From: Dromaius novaehollandiae
Lineage: Eukaryota > Chordata > Aves > Casuariiformes > Dromaiidae
DNA length: 64,000 bases
Direction of reading: 5' to 3'
NCBI RefSeq assembly: GCF_036370855.1
Contig: NC_088101.1
Span: forward strand, 39,726,544 to 39,790,543
A program made the position numbers and the translations under genes. Shown here one piece after another: positions 13,255-22,515 of this stretch. Each line of letters starts with the position of its first letter. Position 1 is the first letter of the stretch. Under the pieces are notes generated by a model. It made no database searches. It worked only from the letters and a program-made list of their open reading frames with translations, and was not told the DNA's origin.

Positions 13255-15122
13255 AAAGACTATGAAATCATCAAGTCTTTTTTTTTTCAGTAGGTAAAGC
13301 CGAAAGTATTCCAAGATGCGTACGCCTAGAGAAGAACATATAGTGTGATACTATTTAAATATAGCCTGTAATCTTCAATTTTTCCACTCTAGTTGAAGCA
13401 CCCGTGGGCTTAGTGGAGCCATATCCCATCTAGTTATGCTAACGCAAGGCCAGATTAGTGCTATCTAATGTACAGGTGCATTGCTCCACCTGACTGCTGT
13501 TCTGCCTTGGGTTCTCCCTGTTCTGCCATATGGCAGGAGGTGATAAGCAGGGAGTCCACAGAGCTGGCTCTGCCACCAGTGACTGCCAGTGAACAGATGG
13601 ATCTGTTATCTGGTCTTGAGATGTAATATCGAATTGTGTGTGATATGAGGGTGGACACGGGGAACATCGTGTTACTGTGTTGTTCGGGGTGAAATGGGAT
13701 ATTTGAAGTGTGGTTTTAGCCAACAGAATGGCAGAATGGTAACGCCTTAGCATCCAGTGCATGCCTAAAGCCCGTGCCAAACAGATGTTCAAACATCAAC
13801 AGAAAAAATGAAGAAAACTTTTCCAATGAGGACAGCAGCCTGACATGTTCCTATAAAACTTTTTTGCTTGGGAAAATGAGTGTGCTAGTAAATAAGCCCC
13901 TCCAATCTGAGATCACGCTGCAGCATTAAACATGTCTAAATGAGCAGTTTTCACATCTGTGTGCAATGGGACGGGAGGAACACCAAAGCGAGCGAGTAAC
14001 CACAAGCACTCCAAAGGCACATTTTCTGGAGTCCTTTCTAGTCTCCAGCTTTTGAGTTCTTCCTTTTTTCAAACTATAATGTGAAAGTTTAGAATTCATG
14101 ATGAAACGTGCTAGGAAACCTAAAAGTGCAAAACAGTTTGAAAAGAGAGAGGAGCTTGGTACTCACATCTCCTGTATCCTAGGGTAAAGGAAACATGCTG
14201 TGTATCTGCACAGCTGTGGTATTATTAGAAATTCATTTCAAACTGAGGTGCTCAGAATAAAACTCAGGAACTGTTGTACTGCTGGTTTACCCCAGTGATG
14301 TTTACAGCCAACTAATCTGAATCCCTTAATCCTTTGGAAATTTTCAATCCCCCGAAGGTGTGAGCATCTTCCCACACTGTCAGATTTGGATATTTAATCT
14401 AGAGAATGAACTTGAGTCAAAATAAAGCTCCTTTGGCAATAGAAACTTCCTTTGAAGGTTTTGGATCTTCTACATTCCATGTTTCCTGTTTTAAATTAAA
14501 AGAACAAAGCACTCTCAATAGCGCACAGTGAGCACCCTGTGAAACGTTCTTATCAAACATCTGGCTGGCCGACACGATAAGCCAGACAGAACAAGAAAGT
14601 AGGTGGCATCCCATTCATCTTCTCATCAAACAGCCCGCCTGGAGAAAGAAAAGCTCGTCTGGATTCATCCACCTCGTAACAGAAACCAAAGTTGGTGCTA
14701 ACATCAGTTAGCTGACCTCTCGGCTACCGGTCAGCCAGGCTAAAGCCTTCATGAAGAAGGCTTACTCCAATGTTTTGTTGATTAGGATGACAAAATACCC
14801 CGTACTAGCGTTTCTAGGACTTGGACACACAAAAAGTTGTGCCTGCCTATCTCTGACTTTTCATAGGTCATTTCTGATCCAGCTCACACAGACCTGGCAT
14901 TTATTCTCTTGGATTAGTGGCAGTGTTTGTTGCCTGTCTGTAGACCACGAGCTCTCTCAGCTTGCAAGCAACAAGGTGCATGGTCCTTCTGTGCTATGAA
15001 GCTTCCCAGGATATGCCTGTTTTGTGCACCTGGAGACACCCAACCCAGATGAGGTCTGTGGCATTGCAGCTTGGTGTCCAGATTAACAAGGGACTGAAAT
15101 CAACTTGAAATTTGTCTAATTG
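13255..15122. other. Interval between the two direct repeats, nothing recognised
   Basis: 1.87 kb of unremarkable composition. No retroviral or transposase reading frame, primer-binding site or polypurine tract was recognised, so I cannot show that the repeats are terminal repeats of one element. Confidence 0.5.
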
Positions 15123-15337
15123 CACAGGGTCTAGAATATTATTTTCAGTAAGAAAAAGCATTGGACATGAAGTGGAAACATGTCAGCAGCCCTGATGGCA
15201 GACATCTCATTGTCGGCTGAATGATGCACTCTCATCTTCGTGGGCTCCGTTGGAGACCTCAGACTGAGGCAGTGCTGTGTCCATGCTGAAAATGGGCCAA
15301 AATACAGTAGGGATTGCAGCACCACAGAGATGCAGAG
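15123..15337. repeat. Direct repeat, copy B (~215 bp)
   Basis: Second copy of the repeat at 13033-13254. The best-conserved core reads GGCAGACATCTCAT, then GAATGATGCACTCTCATCTT and CGTGGGCTC. The minus-strand frame running through the core of copy A is shifted by a single-base difference near 15175, which argues against a protein-coding duplicate. Confidence 0.9.
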
Positions 15338-18151
15338 GACAAACCATTCTACTTTTCTTTTGCCAAAATTACTGCTGCCACGTAAGGTTAGACAAGTTCA
15401 GCCGTGGGTAGGGATTGGATAGATGAAGCTGAATCTGAGCAAGGCAGAGGTGAGGACAAAGGCGGAGAGCTGGAGGAGCTGGCTGGCTCCTTTGGTGAAG
15501 TCTGGGCACCTCAGTTGTGCTGTGCAGTGCAGTTAATAAAAACGCTGCTGGGTTCCTCTGCGACAGCACCTGTGATTAATGTTTTCTGCCATCTCTAGTT
15601 GGCGGAAGGTTGTCCTATCCAGATGATGCATAGTTGGGACTTTGCAGGAATCTCATGTCCTGTCTGGACTAAAGCAATGCAGTATATACATGAGCATAAA
15701 GCCATGGGTTCTCAGGAACTGCAGGCGTACAGAGCGCTGCAGAATTTCCTCTCAGCGGTGGGTACCCGTGGTAGCGCAAGGCACCGTTTTTTTTCTGTGA
15801 AGCACTGCTACAGCCCCTGGGCTGTTTGGCAGTCTGACCAGGCAGCAGGAGCCCATCCTGGTGCCTGCATCGTTGGTGTCGCCTAGTTTGTCAGACTGTC
15901 TCAGAGGGGACCTGGAACATCTCTTAGGTTTAAACATCTGTTGTATTAGCCTGCACTGATGATTGAGGAAAGACACCATTTAAATAGATTTGACAAATTG
16001 GATATGCCGTTTTTGGATGAAGTTTGAAAAGTGTAATGTATATCGATAACTATTTGACCATATAATTCATGTATAATAATAAACATCATATATGATCATA
16101 AAAGCAATAAGCATCATTATGCAATGTCTATCTTTGCAAAATATCAAGGCCAAGGATCAAGGTTACAGGTAAAACGGCAAGTACAGTATGTGGGAGATGG
16201 AAAGAAAAACATTCCACCTTCCTTAACGATTTAGTAGTCCGTATGTGAGGGTATTATCCTTTAAGTGATTAACTGTTGTTTGGTCAGAGTAACTCAAGCA
16301 TTGGCAGTTTTTTTATTGTTGTGATCCGGTGCTTTTGCCTACCCAATTAATGAGACTTTATGATTCACTCTTCTGAATGGTTCAGGTGCTGACTTGCAGG
16401 TAGAAAATGTTAGTCAGCTTGATAGTGAAATATACATATATTTTTATGAATGTATTAATGTAAGTCTTTCTTTTAAACTAGGTTCTATAAATGGATCAGA
16501 AAAACATCCCCGTGAGCATGCTGAAAGGGACTTGAAGGCATTTGGACTTTGCTCTCCAGCATAAACTCCATAGTGGTGTCAGGTGGGTGCTGTTTTTCTA
16601 CTACTAGTGTTTGGATGAGGGTGGGCTGCTTATTACAAACCAGGAGCTGTGGGTGCTGCGGCAGAGGGCAGGTGAAGAAGGCCCGCTGGAGTCAGCTGTA
16701 GGCCCACACAGGCAGTGTTGTGCAGTAGGAGCAGAGCTGTAGTGTGAAGCTGTTGGTGCTGAGGACCTGATGTCCACATTTATGCATTTTTGAGGTGTTG
16801 GACTAGTTCTGGTTTAGACCCTGCTAGCAGGGGTACATCTGCTAGCGGCTGGAGTGCATGGGGTGCTTCTGCTTTAGTTTCACCCCCAAGCAACGTGGTT
16901 TGTGTGCTTTGAGGCTGCACCACGGTTTGTCGGGAGAGTTGTTGCTTGGTATCAGATACAAGAGAAAACAGGGAAGAACTTTCTGGGGCTGAAACAAAAA
17001 CAAACAAGGGAATTGGCATTAAAGCACGAAGATAAGACCCCAGGAACACTACCACAATAATCTCTCTACAATAGCTGCAGATAGCATTTTGGCATAAACT
17101 ATGATGAATACGGCACTAGGTTCAACACTGCATGCATAATGCAGTTCTAGTCTTTCTTACACTATGATTCTTAAATCTTTATATATACATATATATTTTT
17201 TCCATGAACAAAAATTGAGTTATATGAACTGAGGAAGAGATGGTTCCTGAATGTGCTCAGGTACAGCATTTAAGTTGCCAGACTAAAGACTCTGTAATAG
17301 GAGCTAGAGAAGAATGAGATTAAGGGACCTGACAGTGCTCTGAGACAAGCGAACTCTATGTCATGGTGAGTGTAGCAGTGTAACGGGGTGAAAAGGATAC
17401 ATAAAGAAAAACCCTGCGTACCTGCTCTAACGATGTCTCTCAGATAACGTGTTTACTATGGGCTCAATTTTGAAAAGCTGTCATTTTAATAAATGACCAA
17501 AATTCTGCCTATTGAGCTGTCGTTCAGATATCACTAAAGCAACATGAACTTCTACAAACCTGAACAGACTTTTAGCAGCAAAACAGAATTCTCTAAAGCA
17601 CTAACACAATAAACTCTAGCAAGTTGTTTTTTGAGGGGGGAGGAGCCTCTTAAAAAGTAATTCTTAAGCATGTTGGTTTTTCTTTTTAATATGCAACACT
17701 CTCACATCTTGTCTTTGCAACTAATGTGGTTTTTTGGGGGGGGGTAAAGGAAGCTATGAATGTGGTTTGCTTGATGGGTGCAAGTTATTTTGTATTAATT
17801 TGACTGTAAGATAGCATTGAAACTACGATGCCAATTGAAAAACTTTTGAACTCTGGTTAAGCATATTTTGATCCTGGTCATATTGGTTGCTTGAAGTGTA
17901 CTCACTTAAACACAGCTTGAACTGGTTTGGATGTTAGTCTTCCTCTTCTGTAGTTTCATTTCTCTGCCCTGATCCGTATTCCTGCCCCCCAGCTTAACGT
18001 TGCTCAGAAACCTCTTGTTCGCCTTCACTTAGGCAAACACCTTTGCTCTTTGCTCTTTTTACCTAATGTTAAGCTGTTGATCAGCTGCCTGCATCAAAAT
18101 ATTAATGTTTTTGCCCATCTGTCCATTCCCTATTTTAAGTGGTGCAGTGCA
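15338..18151. other. 3' flank, no gene seen
   Basis: Non-coding. AT-rich stretches with TATATA runs lie at 16050-16130 and 17180-17200; a G9 run is at about 17738. A slightly GC-richer block at 15420-15900 has open frames in several phases without recognisable products. Confidence 0.55.
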
Positions 18152-18275
18152 GACCGACGCCAGGCACTGCCTGTCACCACAGCGGCTGGGAGTCCTGGCT
18201 GGCGATCTCGGCCTGCTCCTGTTCCTAAGAGCAGGGCCTTCAACGCAGCCCTAAAGGGCCTGGGCTGCCACAGAG
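18152..18275 (+). other. Candidate plus-strand exon (weak)
   Basis: A GC-richer block in AT-rich sequence. Its right edge is a perfect 5' splice donor, CAGAG followed by GTAAGT, and its left edge lies next to AG acceptors (TGGTGCAG, TGCAG). One reading frame stays open through it. No protein family is recognised. It would belong to a transcript converging on the FBXW7 3' end. This may be chance. Confidence 0.2.
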
Positions 18276-19274
18276 GTAAGTTCTAAAAAATCTTAAACCA
18301 TCAACATGAGAGGATCACCTCTTCAATTGTTTTTACATAAACACCGAGATGCTCCTAACGATGTATGTCAGTGCTTACTGCTTTTTTTCTTCCCTTAAAC
18401 GCCAACTAAATGAACAAATTTTTACAATTTGTAGCCGCTTGGTCATTTGTATGGCTTTTTATCTCTAGAGGCCAGATGGAACTGCGCTCCTCTTGTTTAT
18501 TTGTTTTGCATAATGAAGGGATAGGAACTATATCTTAATAGTATATAGCAACAGATTGTAAGTGTATTAGTATTTTTCTCTTCCACCCATGTGTTTTCTC
18601 TTCCAATTTTTTTTTTTTTTTTTGACAGGTAGTTTTCTATACAGAAAACTGTCACAAACAAGTAAACTGTATACCCTGATAGACATACACAGAAGAAAAC
18701 AATGATTTTGGTCAAGGAGATTTAAGAGAGCAACTGACTTCAGTTGCTAAGTAAGTTTCTTAGACAGCTGATAACTTACCTTTGCTTCAGTGCACTGAGG
18801 AAACTGCTTTATGGACCAGTCTGGAGAGGCTTTATTTCAAGCTCTCCTAAGATCCTAACATCAATTTTAGTTGCAGTATGGATTTATTCTGTGCTGTGAG
18901 ACTACAATCAATTGATTGAAATGAATAAATAGTAAACATCAGATTTTCAATTTGAGATGCAGAAACAAAATGCTGCTGGAAGAAGTTTTATGCACTTCAG
19001 AAGCTTCTTCTAGCTAACTCCCTCCAGAGTCAAATCCTAACACATTCCTAGTGATAGGAAGCTGATGGCTTTCCTGCATGTTTGCTGAAGCCCATGTGAT
19101 AAATTCTACATGGCAACTGAAATAGAGGACACTCATGCACCTGTCTGTGGAAGTGTTACACAAAAAGTCCTGCAAGGTATTTTAGTATCTACCAGTAAGC
19201 TGAGAAACTTGACCTAATTTAGACTTCACAGGATATATGATATTAAACTGACAAGAAGAAAAAAAAAAGACAAA
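18276..19274. other. Immediate 3' flank of FBXW7, no gene seen
   Basis: AT-rich. Contains the T17 run and nothing else I can interpret. Confidence 0.6.
18607..18623. repeat. T17 homopolymer
   Basis: Uninterrupted T run in the 3' flank, about 0.7 kb past the FBXW7 poly(A) signal. Confidence 0.85.
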
Positions 19275-19293
19275 CTAACATGAAAAAACACAT

Positions 19294-19299
19294 TTTATT
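19294..19299 (-). terminator. Poly(A) signal AATAAA of FBXW7
   Basis: AATAAA on the gene strand, followed 25-40 nt downstream by a T-rich stretch (GTTTGTCTTTTTTTTT on the gene strand), the usual downstream element. Chosen as the main 3' end for this combination. It overlaps a GTGCAATA miR-92-type seed match. Confidence 0.65.
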
Positions 19300-19303
19300 G
19301 CAC
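19296..19303 (-). promoter_or_regulatory. miR-25/92/363 family 8-mer seed match at the poly(A) signal
   Basis: GTGCAATA on the gene strand, running into the AATAAA signal. A second 7-mer match (GTGCAAT) is at 20730-20736. miR-25/92 family targeting of FBXW7 is established in mammals. Confidence 0.5.
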
Positions 19304-19506
19304 TTAAGTTATAAGAAAATAAAATTTCTAAGTGAATCAAACCATAGACACAATCCCTTTAAAGGTTGTTTTCCTCCATCATGTCAGGTTGTTACATAAC
19401 TAAAATTAACCAACTGGAATCTGATTGTTTTAAATCAGACTATAAATAAAACAAAAACAAAAAAAGGAGGAAAAAAAGATCGCCTAGGATACAGTGTTAA
19501 ACCACT

Positions 19507-19514
19507 TTCACAGT
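19507..19514 (-). promoter_or_regulatory. miR-27 8-mer seed match 1
   Basis: Gene strand ACTGTGAA, full 8-mer match to miR-27a/b (seed UCACAGU). miR-27 is an established FBXW7 regulator in mammals. Confidence 0.55.
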
Positions 19515-19618
19515 TCAGCTTGAGTTGTGGCTCTTGGAGAATGAGGCAAACCATTGGACTCTTTCATTTCTTGTTTCATTTGCATGTGACAACTTTACAA
19601 AAACTTAAGTTTTTGCTC

Positions 19619-19626
19619 TGTCAGTT
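19619..19626 (-). promoter_or_regulatory. miR-223 8-mer seed match 1
   Basis: Gene strand reads AACTGACA, a full 8-mer match to the miR-223 seed (miR-223 begins UGUCAGUU). FBXW7 is an established miR-223 target in mammals. Function in this species is inferred. Confidence 0.6.
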
Positions 19627-19737
19627 CCTCCCAGCAATAACTGTAACAGTTGTTTTTATCTCAAATACTGTAAAACACTAAGACTGACCAGCAACTTTAT
19701 TTTCATTTTTGTATTTTATAATATTTTTTAAAAATTT

Positions 19738-19745
19738 TGTCAGTT
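19738..19745 (-). promoter_or_regulatory. miR-223 8-mer seed match 2
   Basis: Second AACTGACA on the gene strand, 119 nt closer to the stop codon than the first, in a very A-rich context that would favour access. Confidence 0.6.
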
Positions 19746-20315
19746 TTTTTTATGTATGTTCATTCCATTCACCACAGCCCTCACAAAGAAAAATTTCCCC
19801 ACAGAACAGGCTGCAAGAGCTTTGTTCTAAGGAATGTGTTTTAATTTTTGCCCAGAAAAAAGAAAATAAGCTTTGCACACACACTCAATTCTTTATTTGC
19901 AGGCAAACTTCACTCTTAATTGTCTGAAACTCTTCCACTCTCAGCCTCTTAGAGGCACAGTTGGCTCAAGTTTCAGTGGCAAAAAGTCTTTTTCTGTAAC
20001 CAAACTAGAGCAAATTTGGAATTCAGTCTGGGACTAAAACGTCACAGCAGAAAAAAAAAATAAAAAAAAATAATTTGCTTTTCTTTCTTTCATTTAGCAG
20101 CATAAATAAGTTTGGCCACTGGGAATACAGTACAGGGGTGGGACAACAATCCCATAATTGAAGACCTACTTCTAGCACCAGCATGGCGAATTAAATCCAT
20201 CAGAGGACTCTCAAAACCCAGGACAACTTGCCACCTCAGAGCAACTTATGCGTTGAAGAGTGTAGATGGAAGCAACAGTAAATAGATTAAACAGAGGCTA
20301 ATACTGTGATTGACA

Positions 20316-20332
20316 TTGGCAATGGTTGGCAA
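20316..20332 (-). promoter_or_regulatory. Tandem miR-182 seed matches
   Basis: Two TTGCCAA matches on the gene strand (20316-20322 and 20326-20332), 10 nt apart. Plus-strand bases 20316-20326 equal miR-182 positions 2-12, so the first site has 11 contiguous complementary bases. miR-182 targeting of FBXW7 has been reported in mammals. Sites this close cannot both be bound at once. Confidence 0.45.
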
Positions 20333-20395
20333 AAAAAAAAGAAAAAGAAAAAAAGAAAAAAAAAGAAAAAGCTCTGATAAAACTGTACAAAACAA

Positions 20396-20403
20396 TTCAC
20401 AGT
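20396..20403 (-). promoter_or_regulatory. miR-27 8-mer seed match 2
   Basis: Second ACTGTGAA on the gene strand, just downstream in the transcript of the CR1-derived block. Confidence 0.5.
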
Positions 20404-20489
20404 AATATTTTAGCTTTTCCACACCAGGAATGGACTTTTTTTGTTGGTTTTTTTTTTTTTTTTTTCATTGCAGATGCTCTCTAGTTTTT

Positions 20490-20600
20490 GAAAGTCGCAG
20501 AGGTTGGAAGGGACCTCTGGAGGTCGTCTGGTCCAACCCCCCGCTCGGAGCGGGGCCAACTGAGAGCGCGTTGCTCGGGTGGCCCAGGGGTGCACGAGCA
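20490..20600 (-). mobile_element. CR1 LINE 3'-end fragment within the FBXW7 3'UTR
   Basis: The plus strand reads GGTTGGAAGGGACCTCTGG, then GTCGTCTGGTCCAACCCCC and a GCTCGGAGCGGGGCCAACT block. This is the reverse complement of the avian CR1 3' tail. The element therefore lies in the same orientation as FBXW7 and forms part of its 3'UTR. It is much more GC-rich than its surroundings. The far boundary (20590-20615) is uncertain. Confidence 0.85.
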
Positions 20601-20825
20601 GCCTCGCACATGCAGCTTCTTTCAAGATCTTTGTGGTAAAATAACCTGTTAACAAGAATTGTAACTTTTTTCTTTTTTTAACCTCCAGATTGCTCAAGGA
20701 GCACTTGGAGGAAAAAAAATAAAGAAATAATTGCACCTGGTTTCATTTAGAAAGTCGTATTTTTGCAAAGCTGCCCCGGTCAAAAGTGTAGCCTTTTTAT
20801 GTGAGGAGACAGCAAATGCCTCTCT

Positions 20826-20833
20826 TGTCAGTT
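20826..20833 (-). promoter_or_regulatory. miR-223 8-mer seed match 3
   Basis: Third AACTGACA on the gene strand, about 190 nt after the stop codon and on the stop-codon side of the CR1-derived block. Confidence 0.5.
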
Positions 20834-21021
20834 ATAGTTTGTCATCTTTGTCTTCTCCTTCGTAGTCTGTAGGTCTTTAGGATCTGTTGCCCCAAGCCAA
20901 CATCCTGCACCACCAAGGACAAGGGATTTTTTTTCCTTTTTTTTCTTTTTTCTTTTTTTTTTCAGGGGGAGGGAAAGGAGAACATCGTCTACACGTTTGG
21001 ACAAATTCATCTTTCTGCCCT

Positions 21022-21290
21022 TCACTTCATATCCACGTCAAAGTCCAACACCAGCAGCTTTGTTTCCTCAGTCCCATTCCGGCTTCCAACTGCGCACACT
21101 AGCTTTGTGTTAGAAGCTCTGATCCGCCACACGACGCCTCCACTCCCCCCACTCTCCAATGTGACTAGATTTCGGATAAATTCACCCGTTTTCAAGTCCC
21201 AAAGTTTTACAGTTCCATCATCTGAGCTGGTAATTACAAAGTTCTTGTTGAACTGTAAACAGGTCACAGCACTCTGATGCTTGTTGGGAC
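21022..21290 (-). CDS. FBXW7: FBXW7 terminal coding exon 11 and stop
   Basis: 269 nt: two bases completing Gly, 88 codons from PNKHQSAVTCLQFNKNF to the C-terminus KLLVLDFDVDMK, then TGA at 21022-21024. Contains the last WD40 blade (VKLWDLKTGEF) and the strand that closes the propeller. Acceptor TGTTATAG. Identical to the human C-terminus where I can compare. Confidence 0.97.
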
Positions 21291-22304
21291 CTATAACAGT
21301 AAAACCAAAACATTTTTGTTTGTAATCAGACAGCAACGACAGACAGCAATGCCTATAAAATAAACACCTGTCTATTTGCATGCAGGTGTTTCTGTCTACT
21401 ACATGTATTAATTCAGTTTTTGTGCATGTATTCTCAAAAAGTGAATGCAACCATGGAAAAATTCCCCAGTATTTCCTTCTTTGTTATAGTGATCTTGTTT
21501 TGTAGCATACAAACAATAAGGCAAGCGTATGCTTGGAAGCCTGTGCAAATGAACTTAACCATCCAGAGTGAGGTGACTACAGAACCCATAGGTGTTTGTC
21601 TCCAAGCCCCTTTGAAGAGGTTATTACGAGGTCACTCCTAATTCTTGATAATAGAAAATGGTGGTTCTGCTATTAATTTCACTTAGTAGCTGTATATATA
21701 TAAGAAGAGTTAAAACAGCAGAGTCTGCTCTATGGTGAAATTGATTTCAGAGATACTGGGTATGATATAAGACATTGTTTAGGGAAAGAAAACTGTGTGC
21801 TCATGTATGCACGCCTGAGTGGCAACTGTCAAAATGGAAACTGAAATCTTTCTTCCTTATAAAATAAAGGAAACGTCTTCCACTCATTTCTCTTGATTTA
21901 TTGCAACAGACAGTGCACTTTGTCTCCCAATCCAATTAATCAGTAGGCTTTGAAACATCCAAGTGACCCCTAAATAAATAAGTTGACTGACTGTTTTGAG
22001 ATGCCATTTCCTACATATTTCTGTGGTTTATTAAGCTAATATACCCGTAGCAAATTTCTATCAACCCAGACCATCTGCCTTTCATAATAGGCAAGTGATT
22101 TGAATAGATTAAATTAAATACATTTTGTTCTTGTAAGTCAGGGAAAGATCATACAGCTGTCATCAGAAAAATGATATCTAACTTGTAAGTGGTCTGTGGT
22201 TGTTACTTTGTATGTCTTTTTTTTTTTTTTTAAAGATTTTTATAGAATATGCAGCAAAGATAATTGCAGTTGGCTTGATCTACACCACAGAAGTTTAAAC
22301 TCAC
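21291..22304 (-). other. FBXW7 intron 10
   Basis: GT-AG intron of about 1.0 kb. AT-rich; no repeats recognised apart from a T15 run near 22217. Confidence 0.9.
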
Positions 22305-22515
22305 CTTGCAATGTCTGTAAACATTGTCCTGTTTTAATGTCCCAGATTTTGACTGTAGAATCGGCATTCCCAGACACCAGTATATTGTCCTTGAGTTCCA
22401 TTCCACTTGTTAAAGACTGGTGGCCTGTTAGCGTGTGAATGCAGTTTCCTGTCTCCACATCCCAAACTCGGATGGAAGTGTCAAGAGATCCACTCACCAC
22501 ATGGATACCATCAAA
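22305..22515 (-). CDS. FBXW7: FBXW7 common coding exon 10 (WD40 repeats 6-7)
   Basis: 211 nt: 70 codons, [20 protein letters not shown] to [11 protein letters not shown], plus one base of Gly. Acceptor TTCTTGTAG, donor GTGAGT. Two further propeller blades ([22 protein letters not shown]). Identical to human where I can compare. Confidence 0.97.

Larger units (their letters stand above)
19275..21021 (-). other. FBXW7: FBXW7 3' untranslated region
   Basis: About 1.75 kb from the stop codon to a canonical poly(A) signal. A/T-rich with several T-rich runs on the plus strand (20449-20464 and about 20928-20963). It contains seed matches for microRNAs already known to target FBXW7 (listed separately) and a CR1-derived block at 20490-20600. 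Two other AATAAA hexamers on the gene strand (19892-19897 and 19696-19701) could give shorter 3' ends. The exact cleavage site is inferred. Confidence 0.75.

Noticed and set aside
12754-13314. 186-codon minus-strand open frame
   Set aside because: It joins the direct repeat to a purine-rich tract that lacks minus-strand stops for compositional reasons. Copy B of the repeat shifts the frame. No protein family was recognised.
13033-15337. Direct repeats read as LTRs of an endogenous retrovirus
   Set aside because: No TG/CA termini at consistent positions, no primer-binding site, polypurine tract or gag/pol-like frame recognised between them. Kept as an unclassified repeat pair.
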